64,000 nucleotides of DNA from Polyangium jinanense (GTDB lineage: Bacteria; Myxococcota; Polyangia; Polyangiales; Polyangiaceae), in NCBI RefSeq assembly GCF_028435365.1, contig NZ_JAGTJJ010000025.1, forward strand, positions 62,001 to 126,000, given 5' to 3'. The number at the start of each line of letters is the position of its first letter. The stretch's first letter is position 1. A program made the translations under genes and the position numbers. Shown here piece after piece: positions 52,546-60,462 of the stretch. Under the pieces are notes generated by a model. The model was not told the DNA's origin and ran no database searches. It saw nothing but the letters and a program-made list of their open reading frames with translations.

Positions 52546-53376
52546 TTACAGGGGCAGGTGGAGATCGCAGAGCGCCGCCGCTTCGAGCGTCGTCTGGATC
52601 GCCGGTTTGCCATTGCAGGTGAAACGTCCGTCCGCCCCCGCGCAGGCGCTCGCCATGTCGTATCGGACCGTCATGCCGCACGTGTTCAGCAAGGAGCCGC
52701 AGAGCCGCGTCATCCAGGAGAGCTGGGTGAAGAGCCCGCAGGTCGAGAGCAGGTTGACGCGAGGCCACGCGTGATAGACGGGGGCCTGGTCAGGGCCGGG
52801 AATCCGGACTTGCCAGAGCGCCTCCGCAACGGCGAATCCGAGGTCGCCCGCGTTCTCCGTCCCGGCCACGCTGGGGCCCGAGAGAAAAATGGGCACGGAG
52901 AAGCCCAGGGGATTCAGGTGCGCGACGATGCACGTGAGCACGTCCTCCTGCGCCGATGTGTCGAGGCCGGCCGTGAGCCACGTGGAGGTGGTGCTCAGAA
53001 TGCCCTCGCCCTGATAAACCTCATTTTCACGCGTGATTTTCGTCCCCGCGGGCAGGGCGCAGCGCGTCGCATAACGAAACACGTGCCGTCCGCCCCAGGT
53101 ATCCAGGAGGCCCGTGGCTTCGATCGCGGGATTCACGGCGAATGGATCGGATGGATCGGCTGCGGGGAATGCGAGGGCGGAAAGGAGCTCCATGACATTG
53201 GCGTGATAGGCCGCCGGGCTCGCACCGTTGATGCCGCCCGAGCCCGCGGGGCCGCCCTGCAGTTCGAGCGTGGAGCTTTCCGTGAGCGCATCGACGTCGG
53301 GAGCCGCTTCGCCGCAGCCGATCGAGAAAAGGAAAGCGCCCAGGGCAAGTGCCCGCGCTCCTCGAACCAAGGACAT
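52546..53376 (-). CDS. hypothetical lipoprotein upstream of the TPR kinase
   Basis: A 276-residue lipoprotein (MSLVRGARALALGAFLFSIG, lipobox ending Cys21). GGGGAGGGG precedes the ATG. After a short Gly/Ser stretch the mature part is mostly alpha-helical (VMELLSALAFPAADPSDPFA, AEALWQVRIPGPDQAPVYHA) with seven or eight cysteines, several toward the end (LLSTCGLFTQLSWMTRLCGS, NTCGMTVRYD, SACAGADGRFTC). The family is not recognised. Its gene runs into the kinase gene with a 16-nt gap. That suggests it may be an extracytoplasmic partner or ligand binder for the kinase (inference). Confidence 0.7.
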   Translation of the reverse strand: MSLVRGARALALGAFLFSIGCGEAAPDVDALTESSTLELQGGPAGSGGINGASPAAYHANVMELLSALAFPAADPSDPFAVNPAIEATGLLDTWGGRHVFRYATRCALPAGTKITRENEVYQGEGILSTTSTWLTAGLDTSAQEDVLTCIVAHLNPLGFSVPIFLSGPSVAGTENAGDLGFAVAEALWQVRIPGPDQAPVYHAWPRVNLLSTCGLFTQLSWMTRLCGSLLNTCGMTVRYDMASACAGADGRFTCNGKPAIQTTLEAAALCDLHLPL

Positions 53377-53721
53377 GACCCCTCCCCTGCCTGGGCGCTC
53401 TTGCTGCCCCGGACGTCATGACAACGCAAATGTCTTCACGTTGATTCGTGTTTGCGGTGGCGGGGCGGCGTCGCCCGGCGCACCGCCACGTTATCGGAGC
53501 CTAGCTTCGTGACGGGAGGGGGCGCCATGAGAGATTGGTCCCCATGAGGCGTACGGAGCCCCCTTGCGGTCATCGAGGCGCGGCGGAAGCGCAGCGCTAC
53601 GATGTGTAAAGAAACGCACAACGACTTATCGCGGGAGCGGAAGCGGAGGCAGAGGCGGCAGCGGGATAAGACAGGGCGCTGATATCGCCTCGTACGAGGT
53701 CGAGCGTGGACCGCGACGCCT
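53377..53721. other. intergenic region with an interrupted hairpin
   Basis: Between a lipoprotein gene and a regulator gene, both on the minus strand. Contains CGCAAA (53425-53430) and CACG (53437-53440), which together complement CGTGTTTGCG (53447-53456), a hairpin with a 6-nt bulge just upstream of the lipoprotein gene. No additional gene is supported. Confidence 0.35.
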
Positions 53722-55401
53722 TCAGGGTCGCGCGAGCCCTAGCTCGCGCAGGCGCCGCGCGAGTCCACGCGCGGAGACCTCGAGCCGCTCGGCCATGCGG
53801 CGGAGATCCCCGCCGAGCTCCTCCTGACATCGGACGATCTCGTCCATGTCCAGATCCCCAGCGGTGCGGAAGCCGGGAAACCGCTCGATGAGCAAGTACA
53901 TCGATGCACGCGGGATCCCGAGCTGCTCCGCCGCCGAGGCCAGATCCCATCGGCTCGCGCGGAGCGCCTCCCGGAGCTCCGTCTCCGTCACGTCCGCCGG
54001 TTTGCGCCTTCCGCCCATGCGCCCCGCTGGCGCCGCCTCGTTAACCTCGATCCGCTCTCTTGGAAGCGTCGCGTCCCGCATGCTCGCCGGCGCGCAGAGG
54101 TCACTCGGCGACGAGAGTTTTCCGAGCGCGCGCTCGATCGCCGGCGTGATCTCGACGCACGGCCGGCCCCGATTGCCGATGACGAGCTGCCGGACCACGT
54201 TGCGGAGCTGCCGCACGTTGCCCGGCCAATCGTACTCGGCGAGCCGCACCACGATATTCGGGGGAAGCCACAACTTCTCCCCCGGCGCGGGCGGCGCGAG
54301 GCGCTCCGATTCCCCGATCTCTTCAAGCTCTTCGCGGAGAAAATGGACGAAGAGGCGGCCCACGTCGTCGCGGCGCTCGCGCAGCGGCGGGATGCAGATC
54401 TCGTAGGCCGCGAGCCGATTGAGCAGCGCCGCGCGGAACGAGCCCGAGGCCACCTTGCCCTCCAGATCTGCATCCGTCGCGGCGATGATGCGGGCGTCCG
54501 ACTTGCGACTCTGCGCGGCCCCCACGGTCTGCAGCTCGCCGGTCTCGAGCACGCGCAGGAGTGCCACCTGAAGCTCGACGGGCGCTTCGCCAATCTCGTC
54601 GAGAAAAAGCGTACCGCCGCGCGCTTGCTCGAAATACCCGACGCGGCGCCCGACCGATCCCGTATAAGCGCCCCGCTCGGCGCCGAACAGCTCGGCAATC
54701 GCGAGGGACGGCGCAATGGCGCCCAGGTTGACCGCGACGAAGGGTTTGTCGCGCCTGCGGCTTGCCTGGTGAATGGCGTGCGCGACGAGCTCCTTGCCGG
54801 TGCCCGTCTCGCCCCGGAGCAAGATCGGCAGCTCGAGATCGGCCACGCTGCGGATGTCCCAGAACACCCGACGGAGCCCCTCGCTCTCCCCGACGAGCGC
54901 GTGCCGCTCCGGATATGCGCTCGTGCCCGGGATGCCGTCGAGCGAGGCCAGTCGATGCAAGAGGAGCACGACGCGATGACCGAGATCGATCACGACGCCC
55001 CGTCGCAGGGAGAGATACACGTTGCCCGAGACCCGCTTGCCTCGCAGGGTGACCGAGGTCGTGCTTTCGCCGAGCTCGATCCGCACGCCCCCTTTCCCCA
55101 CGGGGACGATACGTACGGGTTTTCGGCTCAAGTGTTCGTCGAAGAGCGGCGCGCCGCTCGCCTGCCCGGGAGGGGCGAACACAGGCTCGACGCGCGACAC
55201 CGCGAAGGAGCCGCCCTCCCCGGTTTCCTCGAGGATCGCGCGCTCACCGACGCGCTCGAGATTCGGGTGGTAGAGGATCGTGAGCGCGAGCCTCGACCCG
55301 TCGGCACCGGACTCGGCCGCGGTGCCTTGACCCACGAGTGTGGTCTTCTCGACAGAACGGCTCGGTCCAAGCTGCATGCTCAAGGAATGGTAGGCCGGCA
55401 C
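53722..55401 (-). CDS. enhancer-binding-type AAA+ regulator with FHA-like N-terminus and altered GAFTGA loop
   Basis: A 559-residue regulator. Residues 20-165 look like a degenerate FHA domain (LHKNP-free, RKPVRIVPVGKGGVRIELGE). The AAA+ domain covers about 170-400: Walker A LLRGETGTGKELVAHAI (about 197-213), Walker B GGTLFLDEIGEA, sensor RIIAATDADLEGK and the arginine finger region PPLRERRDDV. The loop that contacts sigma54 reads GAYTGS instead of GAFTGA. The C-terminus has a Fis-type HTH (WDLASAAEQLGIPRASMYLL) and a second HTH-like end (GDLRRMAERLEVSARGLARR). It is divergent from the zinc-ribbon gene, with three TGACGTCA sites between them, possibly its own operators. The start may be 24 nt downstream (MQLGPSRS). 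Confidence 0.9.
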   Translation of the reverse strand: MPAYHSLSMQLGPSRSVEKTTLVGQGTAAESGADGSRLALTILYHPNLERVGERAILEETGEGGSFAVSRVEPVFAPPGQASGAPLFDEHLSRKPVRIVPVGKGGVRIELGESTTSVTLRGKRVSGNVYLSLRRGVVIDLGHRVVLLLHRLASLDGIPGTSAYPERHALVGESEGLRRVFWDIRSVADLELPILLRGETGTGKELVAHAIHQASRRRDKPFVAVNLGAIAPSLAIAELFGAERGAYTGSVGRRVGYFEQARGGTLFLDEIGEAPVELQVALLRVLETGELQTVGAAQSRKSDARIIAATDADLEGKVASGSFRAALLNRLAAYEICIPPLRERRDDVGRLFVHFLREELEEIGESERLAPPAPGEKLWLPPNIVVRLAEYDWPGNVRQLRNVVRQLVIGNRGRPCVEITPAIERALGKLSSPSDLCAPASMRDATLPRERIEVNEAAPAGRMGGRRKPADVTETELREALRASRWDLASAAEQLGIPRASMYLLIERFPGFRTAGDLDMDEIVRCQEELGGDLRRMAERLEVSARGLARRLRELGLARP

Positions 55402-55550
55402 TCACGACATCCGCAAGTCCGACCTCGCTCCCACGCACGCGCCCTGCGTGCGGGTGCGCCGCGACAATCAAGATGGGTGCCAGCGATCCACGCGCTTCGT
55501 GGCCCACGAACACGTGGATTGCCACACCGACGCAGGTCTGTCGTCGTCGG

Positions 55551-55600
55551 CTGACGTCAGCGCGCCGCGGCTGACGTCAGCGCGCCGTGGCTGACGTCAG
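55551..55600. promoter_or_regulatory. three tandem CTGACGTCAG palindromes at a 20-bp period
   Basis: Identical 10-bp palindromes at 55551-55560, 55571-55580 and 55591-55600, each followed by CGCGCCG(C/T)GG or close. The unit repeats on one face of the helix in the divergent region between an enhancer-binding-type gene and a zinc-ribbon gene. No -24/-12 promoter was found beside them. Probable operator cluster; the regulator is unknown. Confidence 0.7.
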
Positions 55601-55675
55601 CCGCCCGGGGCGGAGGCGCAAGGGAGAACTCCTCGGTCGCGGGCGGATCGGCCGGGAGCGTTCTAAGCTCTCGGC

Positions 55676-56293
55676 ATGCACTTCCGTTGCTACCGGATGC
55701 GTGTGATCTGCGAAGAATGCGGCTCGAGCTGCTCCGTCGACCAGCCCGCGCTCGGCGTGCGCTGCGTCGCCTGCGGGAGCGATCAGCGGCTCCCCGTCGA
55801 CTATCTCCGCGAGCACGTCTTCGGACTCACGCTGAAGCAGGTGCTGCCGCTGGCTCCCGGCGAGGAGCGGCCCCTTCTCATGTTCGGCGCCGGCACCCAG
55901 TTCTTCGGCATGCTGAGCCTCCGCTCGCCCACCTGCAATGCGTGTGCGACGCCCACCGATCTCTCGCAGCTGCCTCTCGGTAGCACCGGACAGGCGCCCT
56001 GCAGGGGATGTGGGGCCATGATGGCCACCTATCCAGCGCCGGCGTGGCTTCGCTCGCTCGGACCACACGCGGAGCAGGTCTTCATCCCCCTGGTCGCCGA
56101 GACGCCCCGGTCCCTCCGACCCATCACGCTGGGTTGCCCCGAATGCGGCGCCAAGCTCAAGGTCGGCCCCGGCGATCGACGCATCTTGACGTGCGGCTAT
56201 TGCGACACCGATGTCTTCCTGCCCGAGGAGGTATGGCGAACGTTTCATCCGGTGAGGAGACGCGCGTCCTTTTTCGTCTGGTTCGAGGAGTAA
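55676..56293 (+). CDS. multi-zinc-ribbon protein
   Basis: A 205-residue cytoplasmic protein with four CxxC-type pairs: VICEECGSSCSVDQ, VRCVACGSDQR, TCNACATPTDLSQ with PCRGCGAMMATYP, and LGCPECGAKLKV with LTCGYCDTDVFLP. These suggest three small zinc-binding modules. Nothing enzymatic is seen. Translation may begin at 55676 or at the ATG seven codons on (MRVICEECGSSC). The kinase/ATPase gene follows on the same strand about 80 nt later, and three palindromes lie upstream, so it may be part of that signalling unit. Confidence 0.75.
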   Translation: MHFRCYRMRVICEECGSSCSVDQPALGVRCVACGSDQRLPVDYLREHVFGLTLKQVLPLAPGEERPLLMFGAGTQFFGMLSLRSPTCNACATPTDLSQLPLGSTGQAPCRGCGAMMATYPAPAWLRSLGPHAEQVFIPLVAETPRSLRPITLGCPECGAKLKVGPGDRRILTCGYCDTDVFLPEEVWRTFHPVRRRASFFVWFEE

Positions 56294-56374
56294 TTTGCGC
56301 GAAATCGTTCGATATTGACGGGATAGCATCGATGATGCCATGCATCGAACGCGCTCCCGTCGAGACCCCTGGTC

Positions 56375-59140
56375 ATGGCGCACCTCTCTCCCGCGATTCA
56401 GCACCTCCTCGCCCTTCCCGATGCCGAGCGCCGCCTCGGGCCCTTCTTGCTCGTCGAGCAGCTCGGGCGGGGCGGCTTCGCGCCGGTGTGGCTGGCGCGG
56501 GAGATCTACGGCGCGACCGAGCTACGCACGGCCGCGGTGAAGCTGTTCGCAATCGGCACCCGCTCGGACGCGAGCGCCTCCGCGGCCGCGCTTCGCCGGC
56601 AGATCCTCGAGGAGGCGCGCTCCCTCTGCCAGGTCGAGCACCCGAGCGTCGTGCGCTTCTATTCGCTGCCCATCGACGAAACGCGCGGCGTCATGGGCCT
56701 CGCGATGGAGTACGTCGCAGGGTCGCCTCTCGCGCAGCGGATCGCAGCCGAAGGGCGCTTGCCGGTGCCGGAGGTCATCGCCATCGGGATCGCCCTCGCC
56801 TCGGCCCTCGCCGCGGTCCACCGCGCCGGGCTGGTCCACCGCGACGTGAAGCCCGCGAACGTGATCGAAGCGGCCGGCGTCCACAAGCTCATCGATTTCG
56901 GGATTGCCGCAACCGATGAGCGGAGCGCGCCGCGGACTCGATTCGAGTCGGGTCCCGCAGAGCTCCCCAGCCTGCCGCCGGAGACCACGCGCCTTCGAGG
57001 CTCGGCTGAGGACATCACCCGCCCGCTCGAGCTCGGCGATGGCGCGCCCCTCGGCGCGCTCGAGCGATACGGAACGATCGGGTACATCGATCCGGTGGTC
57101 TTCGCGACCGGCGCGGGAGCGACGGCGGCGAGTGATCTGTACGCGCTCGGGGCGACGCTCTTCGAGTGCCTCACCGGGCGCCTTCCGGCACGTTCACCGG
57201 GTGGCCACGGCTTCTCGGACGCGGTGCTCGACGGCCGCCACCCCGCGCCGCCCGTCGGCGAGCTCGCGCCCGAGGTACCGGAGCCGCTCGCCCGCCTCGT
57301 CGACACCCTGCTCGCCCCGGAGCGGGCGGCGCGGCCTCGCTCGGCCGAGCAGACCGCGATCGAGCTTTTGCGGATCCAGGCCGAGCTCGCCGGCCCTTCG
57401 CGCGCGCTGCCCCCGGAGGACATCGGCCCGTTCCGCGGCCTCGGGCGCTTCGGAGAGAAGGACCGCGACGTCTATTTCGGCCGATCGAGTGAGATCGCCG
57501 CGACGATCGAATCCGTGCGCACGCGCGGACTCGTCGCGCTCGTGGGCCCCTCGGGCAGCGGGAAGAGCAGCCTCGCGCGAGCCGGGGTGCTGCCCCGGGT
57601 GGCCGAAGGCGCGCTCGGAGGCTGGCCGCGCGCATGGGACACCGTGATCACCGAGCCTGGCCACGATCCACGCGCGGCGATCGCCGCCGCGCTCAGCAGT
57701 TTCGTGCCATGCGCGGGCGCGCTCACGCCCGAGGCGCTCTCTCGGGCGCTCGTCACACGCGCTCGCGAGGCGGAGCGGGGCATCGTGCTCCTCGTCGATC
57801 AGCTCGACGAGCTCGTGACGCTCGCCGGAGGCCCGAGCCGAGCGTGGGCGATCGAGCTCCTCGGCCAGCTCGCCGAGCCGGCGCTGCCCGGGGTGCGGGT
57901 GATCGTCACCCTGCGGCGCGATTTGCTCGATCCGCTCCTCGCGCTCGCGGGGCTGGGCAAGGCGCTGATCCGCGGCTCGGTCCTGCTCGAACCGATGACG
58001 GAGAGTGCCTGGGCAGCGGTGATCGATCAGGGGCTTGGAGCGTACGGCTACGCGCTCGAGGACGAGGCGCTCCGGGAGGAGATCCTCGCCGACGTCCGCC
58101 GGATGAGCAGCGCGATGCCGCTCGTGCAGTTCGCGCTCACGGAGCTCTGGGATCGGCGGGATCGGGAGGCGATGCGAATCACGCGGGTAGGGGTCGCGGC
58201 GATCGGCGGGATCGCGGGCGCGCTCGAGCGGCATGCCGAGGCGACGCTCGCGGACCTCGGCGCGGAGGTTCGAGGGGCGGAGGCGGGCGCGCGGGCGCTT
58301 CTGCTCGCGCTGACGACGCCGCGGGGGACACGGGAGAACCGGAGCCGCCCCGAGCTCGAGCAGGCGGTGGGCCCCGGGGCGACGGAGGTGATCGCCGCCT
58401 TCGAGCAGGCGCGGCTCGTGGTCGCCAGCGCCGAAGGGCTGACGCTCGCGCACGAGGCGCTTCTCGCGCAGTGGGGGCGACTCCGGCGCTGGGTGGAGGA
58501 GGCGCGCGACGATCGGCTCCTCGCCGAGGAGCTCGAGCAGGACGCGACACGCTGGCGGGAGACCCCGGCGCTCGTTCCGCTGTGGAGCCGGCATCGCCTG
58601 GCTTTCGCGGAGGATGTGGTGCGGCGCGAGGCGGCGCGTCCCTCGGCGGACGCGCGGGCTTTCCTCGCTGCCGCGCGGCGGGCCGAACGACGAGCGCGGC
58701 TCGTGATCACGGGCGCGGCCCTCGCGGCGCTGGTGATGAGCGCGGGCGCGGGCGCGGCGTACGTGCGCGCCATCCGCGCCAAGGAAGCGGCGACGGAGCT
58801 GGCCCTTTCGGAGCAGACGAGAAGCCGGGAGCTGGCCGAGCAGCAAACGCGGGATCTGAGGGCGGCCCAGGACCGGATCGACAAGCTGATGGGCGAGCTC
58901 CGGGAGGCGCCGAGCCTGGCCAAGCTGCGCGAGCTGGAGCAACGGATGGTGGAGGCCAAGGCGCTGGGGGAGCCGCGCGAGAAGCCGATCGCGGCCGGGA
59001 GAGCGAGGCCGGCCGGGAGCGCGGAGACGTCCTTCGCGGCGCCGGCGAGCAGCGCGGCGCCCAGCGCGGCGCCGGCGGACACCGGGGCGGGAGAGGGGCT
59101 CACGGTGGAGACGGAGTGGGGCGCGGGCAAGAGCCGCTGA
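56375..59140 (+). CDS. Ser/Thr kinase fused to an nSTAND-like P-loop ATPase and membrane segment
   Basis: A 921-residue fusion. The kinase domain (about 20-300) has GRGGFAPVWLAREIYG, TAAVKLF, VHRDVKPANVIE and HKLIDFGIAA. From about 355 a second module begins GPFRGLGRFGEKDRDVYFGR, Walker A LVGPSGSGKSSLARAGVLPR (about 390) and Walker B-like GIVLLVDQLDELVTL, then VRVIVTLRRDLLDP. This is the pattern of nSTAND1-type NTPases. Winged-helix-like sequences follow (AHEALLAQWGRLRRWVEEAR). A transmembrane segment near 785-805 (LVITGAALAALVMSAGAGAA) and a C-terminal coiled coil (SRELAEQQTRDLRAAQDRID) end the protein. It probably senses a signal and phosphorylates or oligomerises; defence use of such ATPases is known but not shown here. 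Confidence 0.88.
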   Translation: MAHLSPAIQHLLALPDAERRLGPFLLVEQLGRGGFAPVWLAREIYGATELRTAAVKLFAIGTRSDASASAAALRRQILEEARSLCQVEHPSVVRFYSLPIDETRGVMGLAMEYVAGSPLAQRIAAEGRLPVPEVIAIGIALASALAAVHRAGLVHRDVKPANVIEAAGVHKLIDFGIAATDERSAPRTRFESGPAELPSLPPETTRLRGSAEDITRPLELGDGAPLGALERYGTIGYIDPVVFATGAGATAASDLYALGATLFECLTGRLPARSPGGHGFSDAVLDGRHPAPPVGELAPEVPEPLARLVDTLLAPERAARPRSAEQTAIELLRIQAELAGPSRALPPEDIGPFRGLGRFGEKDRDVYFGRSSEIAATIESVRTRGLVALVGPSGSGKSSLARAGVLPRVAEGALGGWPRAWDTVITEPGHDPRAAIAAALSSFVPCAGALTPEALSRALVTRAREAERGIVLLVDQLDELVTLAGGPSRAWAIELLGQLAEPALPGVRVIVTLRRDLLDPLLALAGLGKALIRGSVLLEPMTESAWAAVIDQGLGAYGYALEDEALREEILADVRRMSSAMPLVQFALTELWDRRDREAMRITRVGVAAIGGIAGALERHAEATLADLGAEVRGAEAGARALLLALTTPRGTRENRSRPELEQAVGPGATEVIAAFEQARLVVASAEGLTLAHEALLAQWGRLRRWVEEARDDRLLAEELEQDATRWRETPALVPLWSRHRLAFAEDVVRREAARPSADARAFLAAARRAERRARLVITGAALAALVMSAGAGAAYVRAIRAKEAATELALSEQTRSRELAEQQTRDLRAAQDRIDKLMGELREAPSLAKLRELEQRMVEAKALGEPREKPIAAGRARPAGSAETSFAAPASSAAPSAAPADTGAGEGLTVETEWGAGKSR

Positions 59141-59166
59141 TCGCATCGAGGGCCGAGGCTCTCCGC

Positions 59167-60462
59167 TCAGAAGGTATAGCGAGCCGAAAGGCTCGGCAGC
59201 ACCACGAACAGCACCGGGCCGGCCAGGGTCTCGGGTCTGAAGGCGAAAAGGCCGTACCTCGGATCGGAGAACGTTCGATCTTCGGGCCACGCCGGGGGAG
59301 CGACGGCGAGCAGCATCATCGCCTCGACGCCCACCGCCAGCGAGAGGTGCTGCCCCACGCGCACGCCCACGCGCACCTCGGGATCGAGGTAGAGGAACCC
59401 GCCAAAGCTCGTCGCGCCGAACGGAGCAGCGGCGTTGCTCTCCGCGTCGTTCGCAGTCCACGACCGGACATCGCTCATCCGTCCGACCATGGCCCCTGCG
59501 CCCAAGCGCAGATCGAGGAAAGGCTGCTTTCCGAGCCGTGTCCCCACCCAGATCCCCAGGAGCCCGCCGCTGAGCGTGAGGGTGTCGTCCACGGGCCCCA
59601 CGGGAGCGCTCGGGGGCGGACGGAGGGGGGTGCGTCGCTCGGTGAGCGTTTGATGCCCAGCGAGGAACCCGGCGGACACGCCGATGTCCAGCGACGCCCC
59701 GATCGCGTAGCTGCCGCGCAACACACCGTACCCGCCGAGCGCGGGGGTGGCGTCGCAGCGCTCTGTGCAGCTCTCCATGATCTGGCCGCCAAACGAGGGC
59801 GCGATCAGCATCGCCCCCGCGAGCTCGATCCCGAAGCGTCGCGCCGGAGGAGCGGCGGGCAGGGCCGGTCCGGGCGCCGGGGGAGCCTCCGGCACGCGAC
59901 GCTGCCTGGAAACCGTGATCCGCGTCGTCTCCCCCGCGACGACTTCGACGCGCGTCTCGAACGGCAGAAAGCCCTCCTGGAGCACGCGCACCAGGTGGCT
60001 GCCCGTCAGCACGCGGAACGGACGTGGAGCGGGGAAGAAGCCCCGGTCGCGCCCATCGATCGCGATCTGCGCCCCTGGCTCGGCCCCCTCGACGGAGATC
60101 GCCCCGACCAACTTTGAGAGCTCCGCCGCCTCGCGCTCCGCCGCCTGCCTTTTTTCGGCGGGCAGATCTGGAAAATCGCGGAGCAGCGCCTCGACCTGCT
60201 CCAGCGCCTCGTCGTAGCGCCCGAGCTTTCGCAGACAGATGGCGGCGTTGTTGATCGCCTGCGGGGTCGGATAGAGCCGCGCCGAGGTCGAGAAGGCCGC
60301 GAGCGCATCCGACCACGCGCCCTTCTGGAGCAGCTCGACGCCCTGCTCGAACCGGGCGCGGGCCTCGTCCTCCACCTCCTCCCCGGCGGCGTGCGCGCGG
60401 GCAGCAAACGTCGTGAGCGAGGCGGCGAGAAAGAGCGCGAGCGATCGCAGGCAGCGCCTCAT
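59167..60462 (-). CDS. TPR/PEGA protein with C-terminal outer-membrane barrel-like domain
   Basis: A 431-residue exported protein with signal MRRCLRSLALFLAASLTTFA ending near AHA. Residues 30-130 are TPR-like (RARFEQGVELLQKGAWSDAL, AAFSTSARLYPTPQAINNAA, LGRYDEALEQVEALLRDFPD). A PEGA-type beta domain follows (GAEPGAQIAIDGRDRGFFPA, VRVLQEGFLPFETRVEV). The last 200 residues alternate glycine-rich strands (LTLSGGLLGIWVGTRLGKQP, YLDPEVRVGVRVGQHLSLAV, PSLSARYTF end), as in small outer-membrane barrels with a terminal Phe. It may connect the periplasm with the outer membrane. The ATG at 60462 overlaps the regulator's TGA (ATGA). Confidence 0.85.
   Translation of the reverse strand: MRRCLRSLALFLAASLTTFAARAHAAGEEVEDEARARFEQGVELLQKGAWSDALAAFSTSARLYPTPQAINNAAICLRKLGRYDEALEQVEALLRDFPDLPAEKRQAAEREAAELSKLVGAISVEGAEPGAQIAIDGRDRGFFPAPRPFRVLTGSHLVRVLQEGFLPFETRVEVVAGETTRITVSRQRRVPEAPPAPGPALPAAPPARRFGIELAGAMLIAPSFGGQIMESCTERCDATPALGGYGVLRGSYAIGASLDIGVSAGFLAGHQTLTERRTPLRPPPSAPVGPVDDTLTLSGGLLGIWVGTRLGKQPFLDLRLGAGAMVGRMSDVRSWTANDAESNAAAPFGATSFGGFLYLDPEVRVGVRVGQHLSLAVGVEAMMLLAVAPPAWPEDRTFSDPRYGLFAFRPETLAGPVLFVVLPSLSARYTF

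Noticed and set aside
57194..60316. 1040-codon minus-strand frame across the kinase fusion and TPR/PEGA genes
   Set aside because: It spans two oppositely read genes and has no domain pattern; shadow.
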